From Actinostola sp. cb2023 (taxonomy: Eukaryota; Cnidaria; Anthozoa; Actiniaria; Actinostolidae): a stretch of 64,000 bases of DNA. Positions 11,926 to 22,810 of this stretch are shown one piece after another. Positions within the stretch are counted from its first letter, which is position 1, and every line of letters starts with the position of its first letter. A model generated the notes under the pieces. That model was not told the origin of the DNA and searched no databases. It saw only the letters and a program-made list of their open reading frames with translations. The stretch spans positions 154,260 through 218,259 of the forward strand of contig JAUJYZ010001151.1 in NCBI GenBank assembly GCA_033675265.1. Direction: 5' to 3'. The translations under genes were made by a program, and so were the position numbers.

Positions 11926-12395
11926 ATAGGTTAGGAGGTATGGCACGTATTCTATTTGCTGTATCAAAGGAGTCTTTTAGAGTGTATTGGTTTTGCGTGA
12001 GAGGAAACAATAACGAGCTGAGATGTTTACCAACAGAGTAGTGAGTACTTCCAGTTGTATCTACGATTGGACGAAATTTAGGCAAACGGTCAAACTTCTT
12101 GTGTGTTTTTGGTAGTCCATGGGCACGTGCTGGTTTGGCATTCTGTGGTCGTATTGTGTTGTATTCTTCTTTGGACAGTTCATTTCGATTTAATAATTTA
12201 CGGAGATCGGATCATCTGTGACGATCTTCAACTTCTTTCGATCTGCGAAAAGCGATTCCATTGAGTGAACATAATCAATCTTTGAAATGATGACGATGCC
12301 CTCTCCTTTATCGGGTTTTAAGATAACGGTATCTTGTTGTAATTCCGCTCCTTCATGATCTTGATCCTCTTGTTGCTGCCATCATCGTCGGACAT
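11926..12395 (-). pseudogene. Penelope N-terminal and reverse-transcriptase fingers fragment
   Basis: Contains ILKPDKGEGIVIISKIDY, followed about 60 codons later by the RT1-2 region with FRPIVDTTGSTHY and the stretch LTQNQYTLKDSFDTANRIRA. The frame stops at the junction with the inserted block near 11925, just after IPPNLY. Confidence 0.8.
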
Positions 12396-12751
12396 TATCA
12401 GCCGATATCCCAGCCGCCAGAAGGTGTTTAATTGCTAATTAAATCAAGTAATATTCATTCGCACTGTTTGTCATAGTCTCTACATTGCTTCAAACACACT
12501 ACCGTTGCCATAGAAATAAATTGAATGAAAACGAGCCAATTTTACTGAGCAATTTAATCTTAAAGCTCCTCAACAGCTAAATAAAAACTACATTAAATAT
12601 TGCGTTTAATATAACTGGTTACCAATTGTTTAACGAAACGTTTCAAATTTTGGTTCTTAATATTTAGCCAGTTCTATAGACATTGTGTAGATTTCTGTAT
12701 TCAATGTCTATAGCTTGAAATACCTTGGAATCGTTGTTCATATAGAATCAA
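12396..12751. other. 5' flank of the tRNA array
   Basis: AT-rich. The last about 120 bases (TTTAGCCAGTTCTATAGACA... to the tRNA) recur upstream of each tRNA-Ser(AGA) in the array, so they are part of the tandem unit. Confidence 0.5.
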
Positions 12752-12833
12752 GTCGCGATGGCCGAGTGGTTAAGGCGTTAGACTAGAAATCTAATGGGGT
12801 CTCCCCGCGCAGGTTCAAATCCTGCTCGCGACG
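12752..12833 (+). tRNA. tRNA-Ser(AGA), unit 1
   Basis: 82-nt class II tRNA. The acceptor stem is GTCGCGA/TCGCGAC, the anticodon stem-loop is TTAGA-CTAGAAA-TCTAA with anticodon AGA at 12785-12787, and there is a long variable arm and a GTTCAAATC T-loop. A T-run follows within eight bases and suits a Pol III terminator. Confidence 0.97.
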
Positions 12834-12983
12834 ATGTGTTTTTTTTTGTACGACTCGGACACCTCCCCTCCTGAAAGTGTAAACTACATTTACTCCTTCT
12901 AGTATACTGACCACATGTGTAAGCAAACCAAATAAGAAGTGCCGTACCGGATGTAGAATAAAGGGGTGTAGAAGTTCAGCATG

Positions 12984-13500
12984 GTAGATACGTAATGTTT
13001 CAAAGCCGAGAATGAGGATTAGACGGGGTTTCCCATGAGTCCGAGGCGAATTCTCATACTCATTAATTATTACATACAATGGCCTAAAGGCAATATTTTA
13101 ATACATAAAGAGTTCCAAGGTTTTAGCCCGGAATAGCAAGAATTTCGGTCTTTGCATATGCTCTGCTCATGCGCAGTCGAGGACATCGTATCCCACTCTT
13201 GGACTCTTGAGTAGCATGGAGTAGACCCTGCTTTCAGATTGAATCGAATTCGGACAGAGTGGTATTGCCTCTACTCTGTCCAAGATCCCGATGATTGTTA
13301 TATGAGGGATAAGAACTCATGTACAGTCATGAGGGACGATTAGTTCTAATCGTCCCTCATGATAAGTACTAGTACTGGGGAGAGTAACTGTTACAGTTAC
13401 TCTCGCCAGTACTTTCCGTACTTTCCAGTTACATCACGTGGTCTGTTTCTGCACATTTGATTGGCTGGTTACTTCATGAATAATTAATGAGTACGAGCAT
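12984..13500. mobile_element. About 0.5-kb insertion present only in unit 1
   Basis: The other tRNA units read GGTAGATACTGTATGATACAAGC without interruption. Unit 1 has about 500 extra bases between GGTAGATAC and GTATGATACAAGC. Near-inverted words with ATTAATTATT lie at 13053-13077 and 13473-13496. It contains two small perfect palindromes (around 13338-13363 and 13382-13410). A relative is at 3238-3402. Confidence 0.6.
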
Positions 13501-13699
13501 GTATGATACAAGCATCAAGAATTCCAGACTTCCGGTACGCGCACAATGGATTGTTAGATCATTACAAAGGAAAAGTGATTCGATTTATGATTCGGTTACG
13601 GAATCGAATACATCTATTCAACCAATCACAGCGCGCAATTCATTTCTCAACCAATCAGAATACTTGGTTACGGCACGGTACCGCCACCTCAAGGCCGTA

Positions 13700-14274
13700 C
13701 CCACGGTGGGCACATAAGAGCCCAAAATGTCCGGGTTGTGTTCCTTTTCTACAGTATTAATCCAATCAATATGAAACTTGGCAACGTGACAGTACATGTC
13801 AATGCAACAAATCTGTTCTTTTTTGATTTTTGATTTTTATGCTATTTGGTGGGAAAATGACGTCACGAACATGCCTACAAATTTTGAAATTCATAAATAC
13901 ACTGATTTGATTATTGCAATCGAACGAACATTAAAAATTAGAGATACATCTGAAATAATATCTCAGATATCTTTATTCAATCCAAAGATATGAATTTTTG
14001 AAATTTGAAAATCCGCCATTTTGTCGGCTAAAAATAGTCCAAATTGGCGGAAATTTCAAATTTCAAAAATTCATATCTTTGGATTTGTATTTGTGAATGT
14101 CATTTTCCCGCCAAATAGCATAAAAATTAAAAAAACAAAAAAGAACAGATTTGTTGCCTTGACATGTACTGTCACGTTGCCAAGTTTCATATTGATTGGA
14201 TTAATACTGTAGAAAAGGAACACAACCCGGACATTTTGTGCTCCTATGTGCCAGGCGTACCGTACCGTAACTAC
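13700..14274. mobile_element. Foldback element present only in unit 1
   Basis: The left arm (GGGCACATAAGAGCCCAAAA ... CAACGTGACAGTACATGTCA) and the right arm are long inverse copies, meeting near 14020. Units at 23090, 25480 and 29130 lack it. The unit sequence CCGTACC is repeated on both sides. Non-coding. Confidence 0.75.
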
Positions 14275-14573
14275 TTCCCACTCATGTGAAAACGACTCTT
14301 ATTGTAGCGAGTGTGATATAGTTATGACAAGTAATATAGTTGCGCCACGATTATACGCTACATATATGGCGTGTATACGGTTATGGTTGCGCTATGCGGT
14401 TTGCATTCATTACAATACCTTACGGACAAGGTAATGAAATGATGTGTACGATTACTTCTACTTCTACGAAAATGATATTCGTTTTCCAAACTTGAGTTTT
14501 CAAGTCGTTTCAGTGAAAGCAGAAGTTGTATACTTAATCAGATATTCTAAAACAGGATATGAAAAAAAACTAT

Positions 14574-14658
14574 CGTTGCGAGCAGGATTCGAACTTGCGC
14601 GGGAAAATCCCATTGGATTTCGAGTCCAACGCCTCAGTAACCACTCGGCCATCGCAAC
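14574..14658 (-). tRNA. tRNA-Ser(CGA), unit 1, altered D arm
   Basis: Ser tRNA with anticodon CGA in the loop CTCGAAA. It has three extra bases in the D arm (GGTTACTGAGGCG against GGTTAAGGCG in the other copies), so it is 85 nt long. Folding may be impaired. A T-run lies just downstream on the minus strand. Confidence 0.8.
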
Positions 14659-14659
14659 T

Positions 14660-15230
14660 CGTTCTCAAATAATGCTCAATAAAATAGATATTATAGTACG
14701 CGCACATATATAAATATATGCAGTTAATAACTTGAATCAAATATGGTGAAAATATACATCGTCGAGAAATCGGCGCAAATACGTATACTCCTGAAGACGA
14801 ATACAAGAAAACATGAGATACTAGTAAGACTTCACGCAAATGTTAAAGGGTTCAGGGTATAAATGGTAATCAGATGTGGATGGTTGCCTGGCAACTCGTA
14901 CAAATTCAAAGAGAATGTTTCCCATAATGCTTTGGGTTCTAATATGCAAATCTGTATTCATCATATAGTTCAAAGTTGTGTTCTGTTTCTATGTAGTTGC
15001 GCGCATGCGCTGAATGAAAAGTAATTGTAAATGTCGATATCCTACAACCTGTTTATGATACAGATATCAAAACTCAAGAGAATCGAACAAATTGTTATTT
15101 TTTTCCTTTTTTGAATATACTCAACAGGGTTCGTGAGGAAATCACTCAGCTCAGAATTCAGGCCAAACGTCTTTATAAACGCGAGCACAAGAAGCGTTGT
15201 CTTACTGTGAAAATGAGCTTAACCACACAC
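14660..15230 (+). other. Unit spacer with exon-like block
   Basis: The segment from ACAACCTGTTTATGATACAG to AAGAAGCGTTG recurs in every unit. The part after a CAG (about 15128-15200) reads VREEITQLRIQAKRLYKREH, and a second block follows near 15450. Copies in other units carry indels that break the frame. It may be a fossil exon duplicated with the tRNAs; no gene is recognised. Confidence 0.35.
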
Positions 15231-15249
15231 AAGTTATAATTAAGCGCGC

Positions 15250-15418
15250 ATTTTTTTATTTCTTTTTTCTTGATCTTTTTTGTCGTATATGAACCATTTT
15301 TACAACTTTCATTTTATTTTTTATTTTATTTTTTTTATTATTATTTTTTTATTTATTATTATTATTATTATTTTTTTTTTTTATTATTATTTTTTTTTAT
15401 TTTTTTATTTTTTTTTAC
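15250..15418 (+). repeat. T/A-rich low-complexity tract
   Basis: Mostly TTTATT, TTATTA and poly-T words. It is found only in unit 1. Confidence 0.8.
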
Positions 15419-15540
15419 AACTTTCATTTAACTTGTTGTGATTTTGCTTCAGTGGGTGCGTCGCAAGTAATAACCAGGCTGCAAGCACTCGGTCATGAAA
15501 ACTCGATTTGATACAGAATAAATTGCAATAACAATTACCA

Positions 15541-15790
15541 TTGATTCATTCAGTGGGTCAGTCAGTCCAAATTTCAATCTATACATTTCAGTTTCAAATC
15601 CATTCTTCATTCATCCACCCACTCATCCATTCGATTCTTCGATTCATCATATCTTCCATCCATTCATCCATTCATCCATCCACATATCCATGCATCCACT
15701 TATTCATCCATTCAGTCAGTTTTCAATCCATGCATTTCAATGAAATTCATTTGCACATCCATCCTCCAACCATCCATATTTCTACGAATA
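15541..15790 (+). repeat. (CATC/CATT)n array of unit 1
   Basis: A degenerate ATCC-type microsatellite between ATTGATTCATTCAGTGGGTC and the tRNA-Thr gene. The equivalent site in the other units holds related arrays of different length and purity. Serine/histidine-rich frames are artefacts. Confidence 0.8.
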
Positions 15791-15842
15791 CATAAAAGAA
15801 ACAATTATATTATATATTATTTAATACCATTAGCTAAGAATG

Positions 15843-15915
15843 GCCTTTATAGCTCAGTGGTTAGAGCACTGGTCTAGTAAACCAGGGGTCGAGAGTTCAA
15901 GTCTCTCTAAAGGCT
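15843..15915 (+). tRNA. tRNA-Thr(AGT), unit 1
   Basis: 73-nt tRNA. The acceptor is GCCTTTA/TAAAGGC, the D arm is GCTCAGTGGTTAGAGC, anticodon AGT lies in CTAGTAA, and the T arm is GAGAGTTCAAGTCTCTC. All arms pair. Confidence 0.96.
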
Positions 15916-16139
15916 GCATGTTAATTGTCATTTATTTGTCATTTTTTGAAAGAAAGACTAACAAAAATCATTATAAATAATAGAAATGTATTTATCGTCT
16001 TATTTATCGTATCATAATCACTGGTCGCTCGACCAATCACAGCGCGCGAAACTCTATATTCAAGTCTAAAATTATACTAAAACCAATCGTTTAACGAAAC
16101 GTTTCAAATTGTGTTTCTTAATATTTAGCCAGTTCTATA

Positions 16140-16290
16140 GACATTGTGTAGATTTCTACACGAACAAGTTTTCCTTGACAAGTTTTCCTTGACAAGGAAA
16201 AATTGATAATTTTTTGTCGTTTACACGAGCAAGTTTTCCTTGACAAGGAAAACTTGTCAAGGAAAATTTGCTCGTGTAGATGCGGCTTTA
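16140..16290. mobile_element. Hairpin with TTGACAAGGAAAA words
   Basis: Alternating direct and inverse copies of AAGTTTTCCTTGACAAGG, bordered by a CGTGTAGA word. A related piece is at 6395-6460. It is inserted in the unit sequence upstream of the second tRNA-Ser(AGA) and absent from the other units. Confidence 0.6.
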
Positions 16291-16338
16291 ATGTCTGTAG
16301 CTTGAAATACCTTGGAATCGTTGTTCATACACAATCAA

Positions 16339-16420
16339 GTCGCGATGGCCGAGTGGTTAAGGCGTTAGACTAGAAATCTAATGGGGTCTCCCCGCGCAGG
16401 TTGAAATCCTGCTCGCGACG
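16339..16420 (+). tRNA. tRNA-Ser(AGA), unit 2, T-loop change
   Basis: Identical to unit 1 except that the T-loop reads GTTGAAATC instead of GTTCAAATC. The change hits the normally invariant C56, which pairs with a D-loop G, so function and B-box strength are doubtful. Anticodon AGA. Confidence 0.88.
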
Positions 16421-17681
16421 ATGTGCTTTTTTTTTTGTACAACTCGGGCACCTCCCCTCCTGAAAGTGTAAACTATATTACCCCCTTCTAGTATACTGGC
16501 AACATGTGTAAGCAAACCAAATAAGAAGTGCCGTGCCGGATGTAGAATAAAGGGCCGTACAAGTTGAACATGGTAGATACTGTATGATACAAGCATCAAG
16601 AATTCCAGACATCCGGTACGCGCGCGCAATGCATTGTGAGATCTCTACAAAGGAAAAGTGATTCGATTTATGCATGGATCATAAAAAGACTGGATAGGAC
16701 ACTAATGGTCACGTGGGGTATTTTCGGCATCCTGATTGGTCGATAAGCCATTTCAAGATGGCCGCCATGGTCGCAACCTAGTGGAAATTTGTGACGTTGA
16801 AAATGGCGTAAGTATTGCCTTTTTATTAGGCTTTCAACTACGAGAAACCTCCATCTTTCAGTGTTTTGATGTTTGACTCAATATGGTTTGTTTTTTAATT
16901 GATTTTATGTCCAAACAACCTCCCTAAGCCACGCATGAACTTTCAAGGTAAGCACTTACGATCTTTGTTTACATTTATTTTATTGCTTTTACGAAGTAAT
17001 TTGAGTCCCCAAAAGTGTCATTTTAAGGCCGAATTATGTCTATGTGTTGTAGTTTTTGGGACACATTTTTTACTTGTTATTTTTGATTTTCATTTAAAGA
17101 AGAGACGTTTAACAAATAGTTTATTGATTAGTATGTGGCTTAGGCATAGTTAGAAGTAAATAGGACTGATATTTCAATGCTCAATTTTAGTTCAAATTAC
17201 AGCACATTATTAGCCAGGACAGCTCTAAAGAAGTAGCTATGCTAGTGATGAGTATTGGGAGTCAAAGGTTATGAATTAATTACAAATATTTTTATTATCA
17301 CCTCACAGGCATTATCTCAAGATGGGCCTTACCTTGGTGTAAATTTACAGTTACCAAAGTATAGAAAAAGTAAATAAAATGATTTGAATTTGTTGTAGCT
17401 GATTGTCAATGCTTTTGTTTTCCAAACATCCTTAATTATTGTGTCGTCCCTTGAGTCCAAGGTTCTTTCGAAAAGGGGCTCGAGTGCAATAAAGCTGACT
17501 ACAATGTAGCTATACTGTCAAGCAGATTTTAGAATGACACATTATATATATTTTAAATCTATTGCTCTATAGCTTTCATTTATGTTTATTTTGAGAGTCA
17601 CTAGTTTCTCAGTACCTTGTGTATCTGTCATGTGTTTACCCTCTTGGAATAAAGTTGTTGTGTTGTGTTGTACTGTATTGA

Positions 17682-17869
17682 AGAAATAGAAAACGAGCGC
17701 GCGTGCTATGTGCAGATTTATAGCACGCGGGGACTGATCAGAACACGAGAGAAGTGTTAAGAGAAGCACGACGTGTAGCGGAGTGCTTCTCAACACTTCT
17801 CGAGTGTTCTGATCAGTCCCCAAGTGCTATAAATCTGCACATAGCACAGCGGGCAAGTTTTCTATTTCT
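17682..17869. mobile_element. 188-bp foldback
   Basis: The left arm AGAAATAGAAAACGAGCGCG...GTGCTATGTGCAGATTTATA is mirrored by the right arm ending GTTTTCTATTTCT. The arms also share GGGGACTGATCAGAACAC and its inverse. It is immediately followed by the repeat at 17869-18032. Confidence 0.75.
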
Positions 17870-18032
17870 TTTATAAAATACAATTATGATTTTAAGGCAA
17901 GTTTTCAATTTTGTTCGTTACAAAAATGTTTGAATATCTGCGCGCGCGTGCTGTGTACTCTCCGGTAAAGCACGCGGAATACGCATCCTTTGGCCAATCA
18001 GAGCGCGCGTTATATCATAGTTATTTTATAAA
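17869..18032 (+). mobile_element. Dispersed repeat, second copy at 58781-58925
   Basis: Both copies start TTTTATAAAATACAA and share TTTGAATATCT..GCGC, GGAATACGCATCCTTTGGCC and the CCAATCAGAGCGCGCGTTAT motif. Non-coding. Confidence 0.7.
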
Positions 18033-19567
18033 AAGTGTATAATTGGAATAGATTACTGGACCCAGGGAGGACTCCAATTTCTCACATCATGAACTACTAC
18101 TGCTTCTACTACCATAGTTACCAAACCTACTCCAACTATTACTATACAAACACCACTCTTACAGTGTAGGTGCAATACTGCTACTATAGACTGCTACAAG
18201 TTTTATTTTGTACATGTCTCTGACTAATGATACGCTGGAAATTATATTTTCTTCCACAGGTAAGTGATTAATTGATCACTCACGTTCTGTTGCTGCAGAT
18301 AATAAATCTAAGATATTTGACTAGAACTACCCAATATTAAATAGAGTGATTGCAATAGAGTGATTGCAATAAACCCATGAAACAAAATTTAGATGATAGT
18401 GGGTAATAGTCAAATAGCCACAAAAGAAAACAATGGAAATACGGTCTAGAATCCCATAGCTCATATGAAACTCGCGCGCTGATTGGCTGAGAAGCAAACC
18501 GGATGAGAGGGTATTCAGCGTGGAATTGGGTGCTTTGCAAACCGGATGCAATGGGTATTTAGCGTGGAATTGCGAGATGAAAGCGAGGCTGTGGCTAAGA
18601 TACGATATACGCGTACAAAGGATGGATTGAGAGTTGAGGTCAAATCAATATTTTAGCTTTGTTTGCTCTCATTTGTCATTTGTAAAATTCATTTTCATCG
18701 AAGTGAAATTAATGTCACAAACACAGAGTACTGAAAAATCTTTACGCTTTTTCAGTTGTACTTCAAGTGTCTTCTCAACTTAAGCTTAAATATAAACTGA
18801 ACACGAAAGCAAAGCAAATCGTTTTGAATCTGGCTTTAGCATCTCTAGCACTAAATATAATCGATGTAAAGAAATCTATTAAAGCGAGATGAGAATCGAA
18901 GTTTGAAAGAGAGACCACGAAGTACAACGACAGCAAATCATGGCGAACGACATTTTCAGACCGGCATAAAGCAACCACAATCTAATAGATTAAGCCAACA
19001 GATAAACAACAAAATCAGTCCAATTTAATTCAGCATTTACACCTAGCAAAATCTGTACCTGTAATCATACAAAACTGCAAATTTATCCCGTGTTCCAGTT
19101 GTGTTCTCTTTGCTTGTCAGTCGATCGGCTGCCTTTTACTTTGAGCCTTGTGTACTTGTTTTGTACAAGTCATGTAGCTTCACTCACTGAATCAGAGCTA
19201 TCGCCTCTGCATCTTTATCAATAAATATGGCTTTGAAAGAACTATTTTGCCTGAGAATCTTCAGCATTCAGTAAGGTAGTTAACAAATCCATCAATGTCC
19301 TGTGAAATGTTGAAGTTCACTAGATTCAACTTCTCATGCAAGCGGCACTCAGTTCTCTGATCGGATTGAAAGCAACAAGAAACGGTCAGTTGAGAAAATT
19401 TGAACGATTTATTTAAGCTCTTAAGTCTTATGAGGATATAGAATAAGTCCGTATTTTCGTGTATTTCCAATTAACTTCTTTGTTAACTGAATAACATCAG
19501 AAAAGCATACTTACAGGTTTGACAAGACTGATTCATTGATTGTGAAAACTTGAACTGAACTTCGAGC
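18033..19567. other. Interior of the P-like element, unassigned
   Basis: AT-rich without a supported gene. Two tandem AGAGTGATTGCAATA words lie at 18343-18371, and an inverse copy lies near 21586-21606. Confidence 0.4.
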
Positions 19568-19574
19568 CTGTCAC

Positions 19575-21082
19575 CACAGGCAAACCACAGTGATAAAGTG
19601 ACATTTGCACTAAAAAATACCGAATAAAACGTGTTTTAATACATTTTAGCCCGAGTAAATGCACCATTGTTCCCCACCCTCCCTCACTGAGTCGGAATAG
19701 GTCAACCGGAGGACGTATATTATTACAAGGTAGGCAACTTTCAGGATTCCTGTGGTGAATCTCAAAACAAATCTGCTAAAATATATATCAAATCTTGTGA
19801 AAACTCATCCCTAAATCCGTCCAGTTACTAAAATACCTTCAATCTATCATGTCAGCTCAATTGTTTGGTTGTATTTTGAAGAAAATGCTGGTTTTGGGCC
19901 CAAGGACGCAAAAAAACAGCTTTCGTACTATGTGCCGACAGTTAGGCTTCGACCAGCGCAGTCCTGGGGACGAAAATGTGGAGCAAAAATCACCCGCGTA
20001 CCCCTTCCCTTGTATTCCTTTACTCACCTGATCAAATGGACAAACGCAACCCTACATATGCAAACATTCGACTTCCGCTTTAACATTTAAATATTCATCG
20101 CGTGTGAATTCTTTGACGCATGCAAGTTTTGCAAGACGGAATAATACAATACACTGCACAATAATTACAAGCAAAAATTAAACTACAACATACAGAGATG
20201 AATGACAGTAACATTTTTGAATGTTATTCTTAACTTTCACTTCTCAGTTGAATTTCGTCCCAGATTGTTATCTACAATGCACATGTTGCAGAGCTTGCTA
20301 TTTATATTACTGTTATTCTAATGTCAAATAAGTCCGCAAATAAGCGTTATTCATTTCGAATAATCAGTGGGAAGGCAAACGAAATATTTGCATTGAATTA
20401 TACAAATTACAAAACACCTTGTACTTTCTTCATAATTTCAGTATAGACTCAGTAAGACCTATAACGAACGAAACCCAAGCTTTCTTGTAATTATTGTACA
20501 GTGTATTGTATTATTCCGTCTTACAAAACTTGCATGCGTAAAGAATTCACACGCGATGAATATTTAAATGTTACGAAAGCGGAAGTCGAATGTTTGCCTA
20601 TGTAGGGTTGCGTTTGTCCATTTGATCAGGTGAGTAAAGGAATACAAGGGAAGGGGTACGCGGGTGATTTTTGCTCCACATTTTCGTCCCCAGGACTGCG
20701 CTGGTCGAAGCCTAACTGTCGGCACATAGTACGAAAGCTGTTTTTTTGCGTCCTTGGACCCAAAACCAGCATTTTCTTCAAAATACAACCAAACAATTGA
20801 GCTGACATGATAGATTGAAGGTATTTTAGTAACTGGACGGATTTAGGGATGAGTTTTCACAAGATTTGATATATATTTTAGCAGATTTGTTTTGAGATTC
20901 ACCACAGGAATCCTGAAAGTTGCCTACCTTGTAATAATATACGTCCTCCGGTTGACCTATTCCGACTCAGTGAGGGAGGGTGGGGAACAATGGTGCATTT
21001 ACTCGGGCTAAAATGTATTAAAACACGTTTTATACGGTATTTTTTAGTGCAAATGTCACGTTATCACTGTGGTTTGCCTGTG
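19575..21082. mobile_element. 1.5-kb foldback element with 7-bp duplication
   Basis: The ends CACAGGCAAACCACAGTGAT and the inverse are flanked by CTGTCAC on both sides (19568-19574, 21083-21089). The arms run about 600 bp (to about 20172 and from about 20490) and are nearly identical, so short frames are repeated in mirror positions (19849-20090 and 20564-20808). The central 320 bp is AT-rich. It is non-autonomous and nested inside the P-like element. Confidence 0.88.
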
Positions 21083-21409
21083 CTGTCACTGATCACTTTT
21101 AGTCTTTTTGGTTGTAAGTTTTCGTTAACTATGAACTGGTTATCCATATCTAAATCTATGGCTGTGTTTCTGTTGTAGATTGACCCTAAATCTAGACGTT
21201 AAAACGACTGAAGAAAACAACTTTTGTCTTCAAGTTCATGCAGATAAACTGATTTTAGTATTCAATTTTGCTTGATTCCTATTGGCTAGCGTAGCGAAAG
21301 ACTGAACACTGCACTGGCTTTCTTAGCGACGCGCGATATAGCGACTCAAGATTGTCTAAAAACTATATATTTTTCAAAACAAAGAGAACGCTATGGGATT
21401 CAAGGAAAA

Positions 21410-21542
21410 TTCATTGGCTCGACTCGTGAATTCCACGTGGAATTCACTCGAAAAGGCGATATCGCACTCGTCGCTTCGCGACTTGTGCGATATCGCCTTT
21501 TCTCGTGAATTCCACGTGGAATTCCCTCGTCAGCCAATGAAT
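21410..21542. mobile_element. 133-bp hairpin with palindromic arms
   Basis: The outer ends TTCATTGGCT and AGCCAATGAA are inverse. Each arm itself contains the perfect palindrome GAATTCCACGTGGAATTC. The centre GATATCGCAC/GTGCGATATC is inverse too. It is a palindrome made of palindromes. Confidence 0.8.
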
Positions 21543-21556
21543 TTACCTATACTAGT

Positions 21557-21643
21557 GTCTATTAGTCTACTAACTATTTCACAGGTTTATTGCAATCACT
21601 CTACAGTAAACCTGTGAAATAGTTAGTAGACTAAATAATAGAC
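21557..21643. repeat. 87-bp inverted repeat
   Basis: TAGTCTACTAACTATTTCAC and its inverse flank AGGTTTATTGCAATCACTCT. Part of the AGAGTGATTGCAATAAACC family seen at 18343 and 21897. Confidence 0.65.
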
Positions 21644-21899
21644 TTCTCTGATATTTCTTTTGCTGAGACCCCAAAGGACTTTGTAAATGTCATAGTACAT
21701 AAGACGAGGTTCTATACCTTCATTTCATTCCTTTACGCACTTTATTAACTTACTTAGCGAAAACTAGTTTCGTTTTCTCAACCTCCTCAGTTCGCTAAAG
21801 ATATAAAGATATAATAGACACTAGTAGGCTTTATATTTCTTTTGTGACCATTTGAGTATACACACTAACATCTAATATTTTTTATTTCATGGGTTTAGA

Positions 21900-22440
21900 G
21901 TGATTCCAATAAACCTTGGCACTACTAATTAGCTGTCAGTGTTTATTAGATGCAAAGAAACAAAAGAAAACAAAAGAGCGAGTGTCTAATAGTGTGTATT
22001 GGTGTAGTTAGTAATGCCCAGGTTCAAGTATTGGAATCACTATTGCAATAATATATTTACTATTACAAAATCCTTTGTTTTCTATTGTTTTTATATAAGT
22101 GCTATTTAGCACTATTTAGCTACTACTTTTTCACAGTTATAGTGTACACAATATATCTGTGAAATAGTATTATCACAAAATAGTACTAAATAGTGTTATC
22201 TCTATTAAAAATCTTGTAATTGCAGCCAGGATGCATTATATGACATTAAAAATGGGTTGTCTCATTGTTTCATCAGTGCTATTCAGCTAGTACTAAATTA
22301 TACTTAGTACTGTTTCATGGATATATTGTTTGCACTCTATAGTCTGCACTCTAGCACCAAATAAGCTGCAACATGCAAACTAAACAAATAATTTTGCCCT
22401 AATTTAGTTGGTCATTCGGCGTTTCAAATACTTCTGTAAG
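21900..22440. repeat. AT-rich repeats with CTATTTAGTACTA words
   Basis: Multiple direct and inverse copies of AGTGCTATTTAGTACTA and GCACTCTA, as also seen at 44404-44546 and 53590-53660. No gene. Confidence 0.5.
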
Positions 22441-22465
22441 AACTTTTATAAGCGCAGGTAAACAT

Positions 22466-22810
22466 TCATGGCGAAAATACTCGCGAAATCCAAGACCTGT
22501 CAAAACTTCTCTTGTTCGCGTTTGATGTTCTGACAATTTTTTTTGACTTCTTTTTTACTGGTTGTTTTGCTCCGTTGCAGCTTGATTCGTGTCTCTTCAA
22601 CCAACCATTCGTTTGGTAGACCTTTTTACACTTTAAATACTTGAACTTTTCGTCCTGATCGTCTTCTGAATCTGTGGAGCCAGTATCACTAGTTTGATCG
22701 TCGTCTTCGTCTTTTTCCGCGGAAAACAAACTCTAGTTCCTCGATAGCAGCAGAATCAAGCTCATCCCATTCCTCAAACGTTTCTCCAATCTCCATACAG
22801 GTTTTTTTCT
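22466..22810 (-). pseudogene. Acidic zinc-finger protein remnant in the P-like element
   Basis: Two overlapping minus-strand frames look like one broken protein. The first is MEIGETFEEWDELDSAAIEE near 22796. After a frameshift follows an acidic stretch (DEDDDQTSDTGSTDSEDDQ), then a single C2H2-like finger CKKVYQTNGWLKRHESSC and a basic tail. Probably an accessory or DNA-binding part of the element's own protein; no catalytic core is present. Confidence 0.5.

Larger units (their letters stand above)
8937..12395 (-). mobile_element. Penelope-like retroelement, broken by two insertions
   Basis: Read on the minus strand, the pieces occur in Penelope order. The N-terminal ILKPDKGEGIVI block is near 12330. 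LPKFRPIVDTTGSTHYSVG is near 12080, and FTNVPLNRTLEF and YVDDTLLLI belong to the reverse transcriptase. The GIY-YIG linker is near 9500-9670. VYQFKCPGCNESYIGKTDRT is the zinc-binding/GIY-YIG start near 9300, and LNKGLKASREILLFK is the C-terminus at 8937. Frameshifts occur in the reverse transcriptase (near 10930) and in the GIY-YIG domain (near 9290). Two non-coding blocks (9771-10479 and about 11035-11925) interrupt it. The element is dead. Confidence 0.88.
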
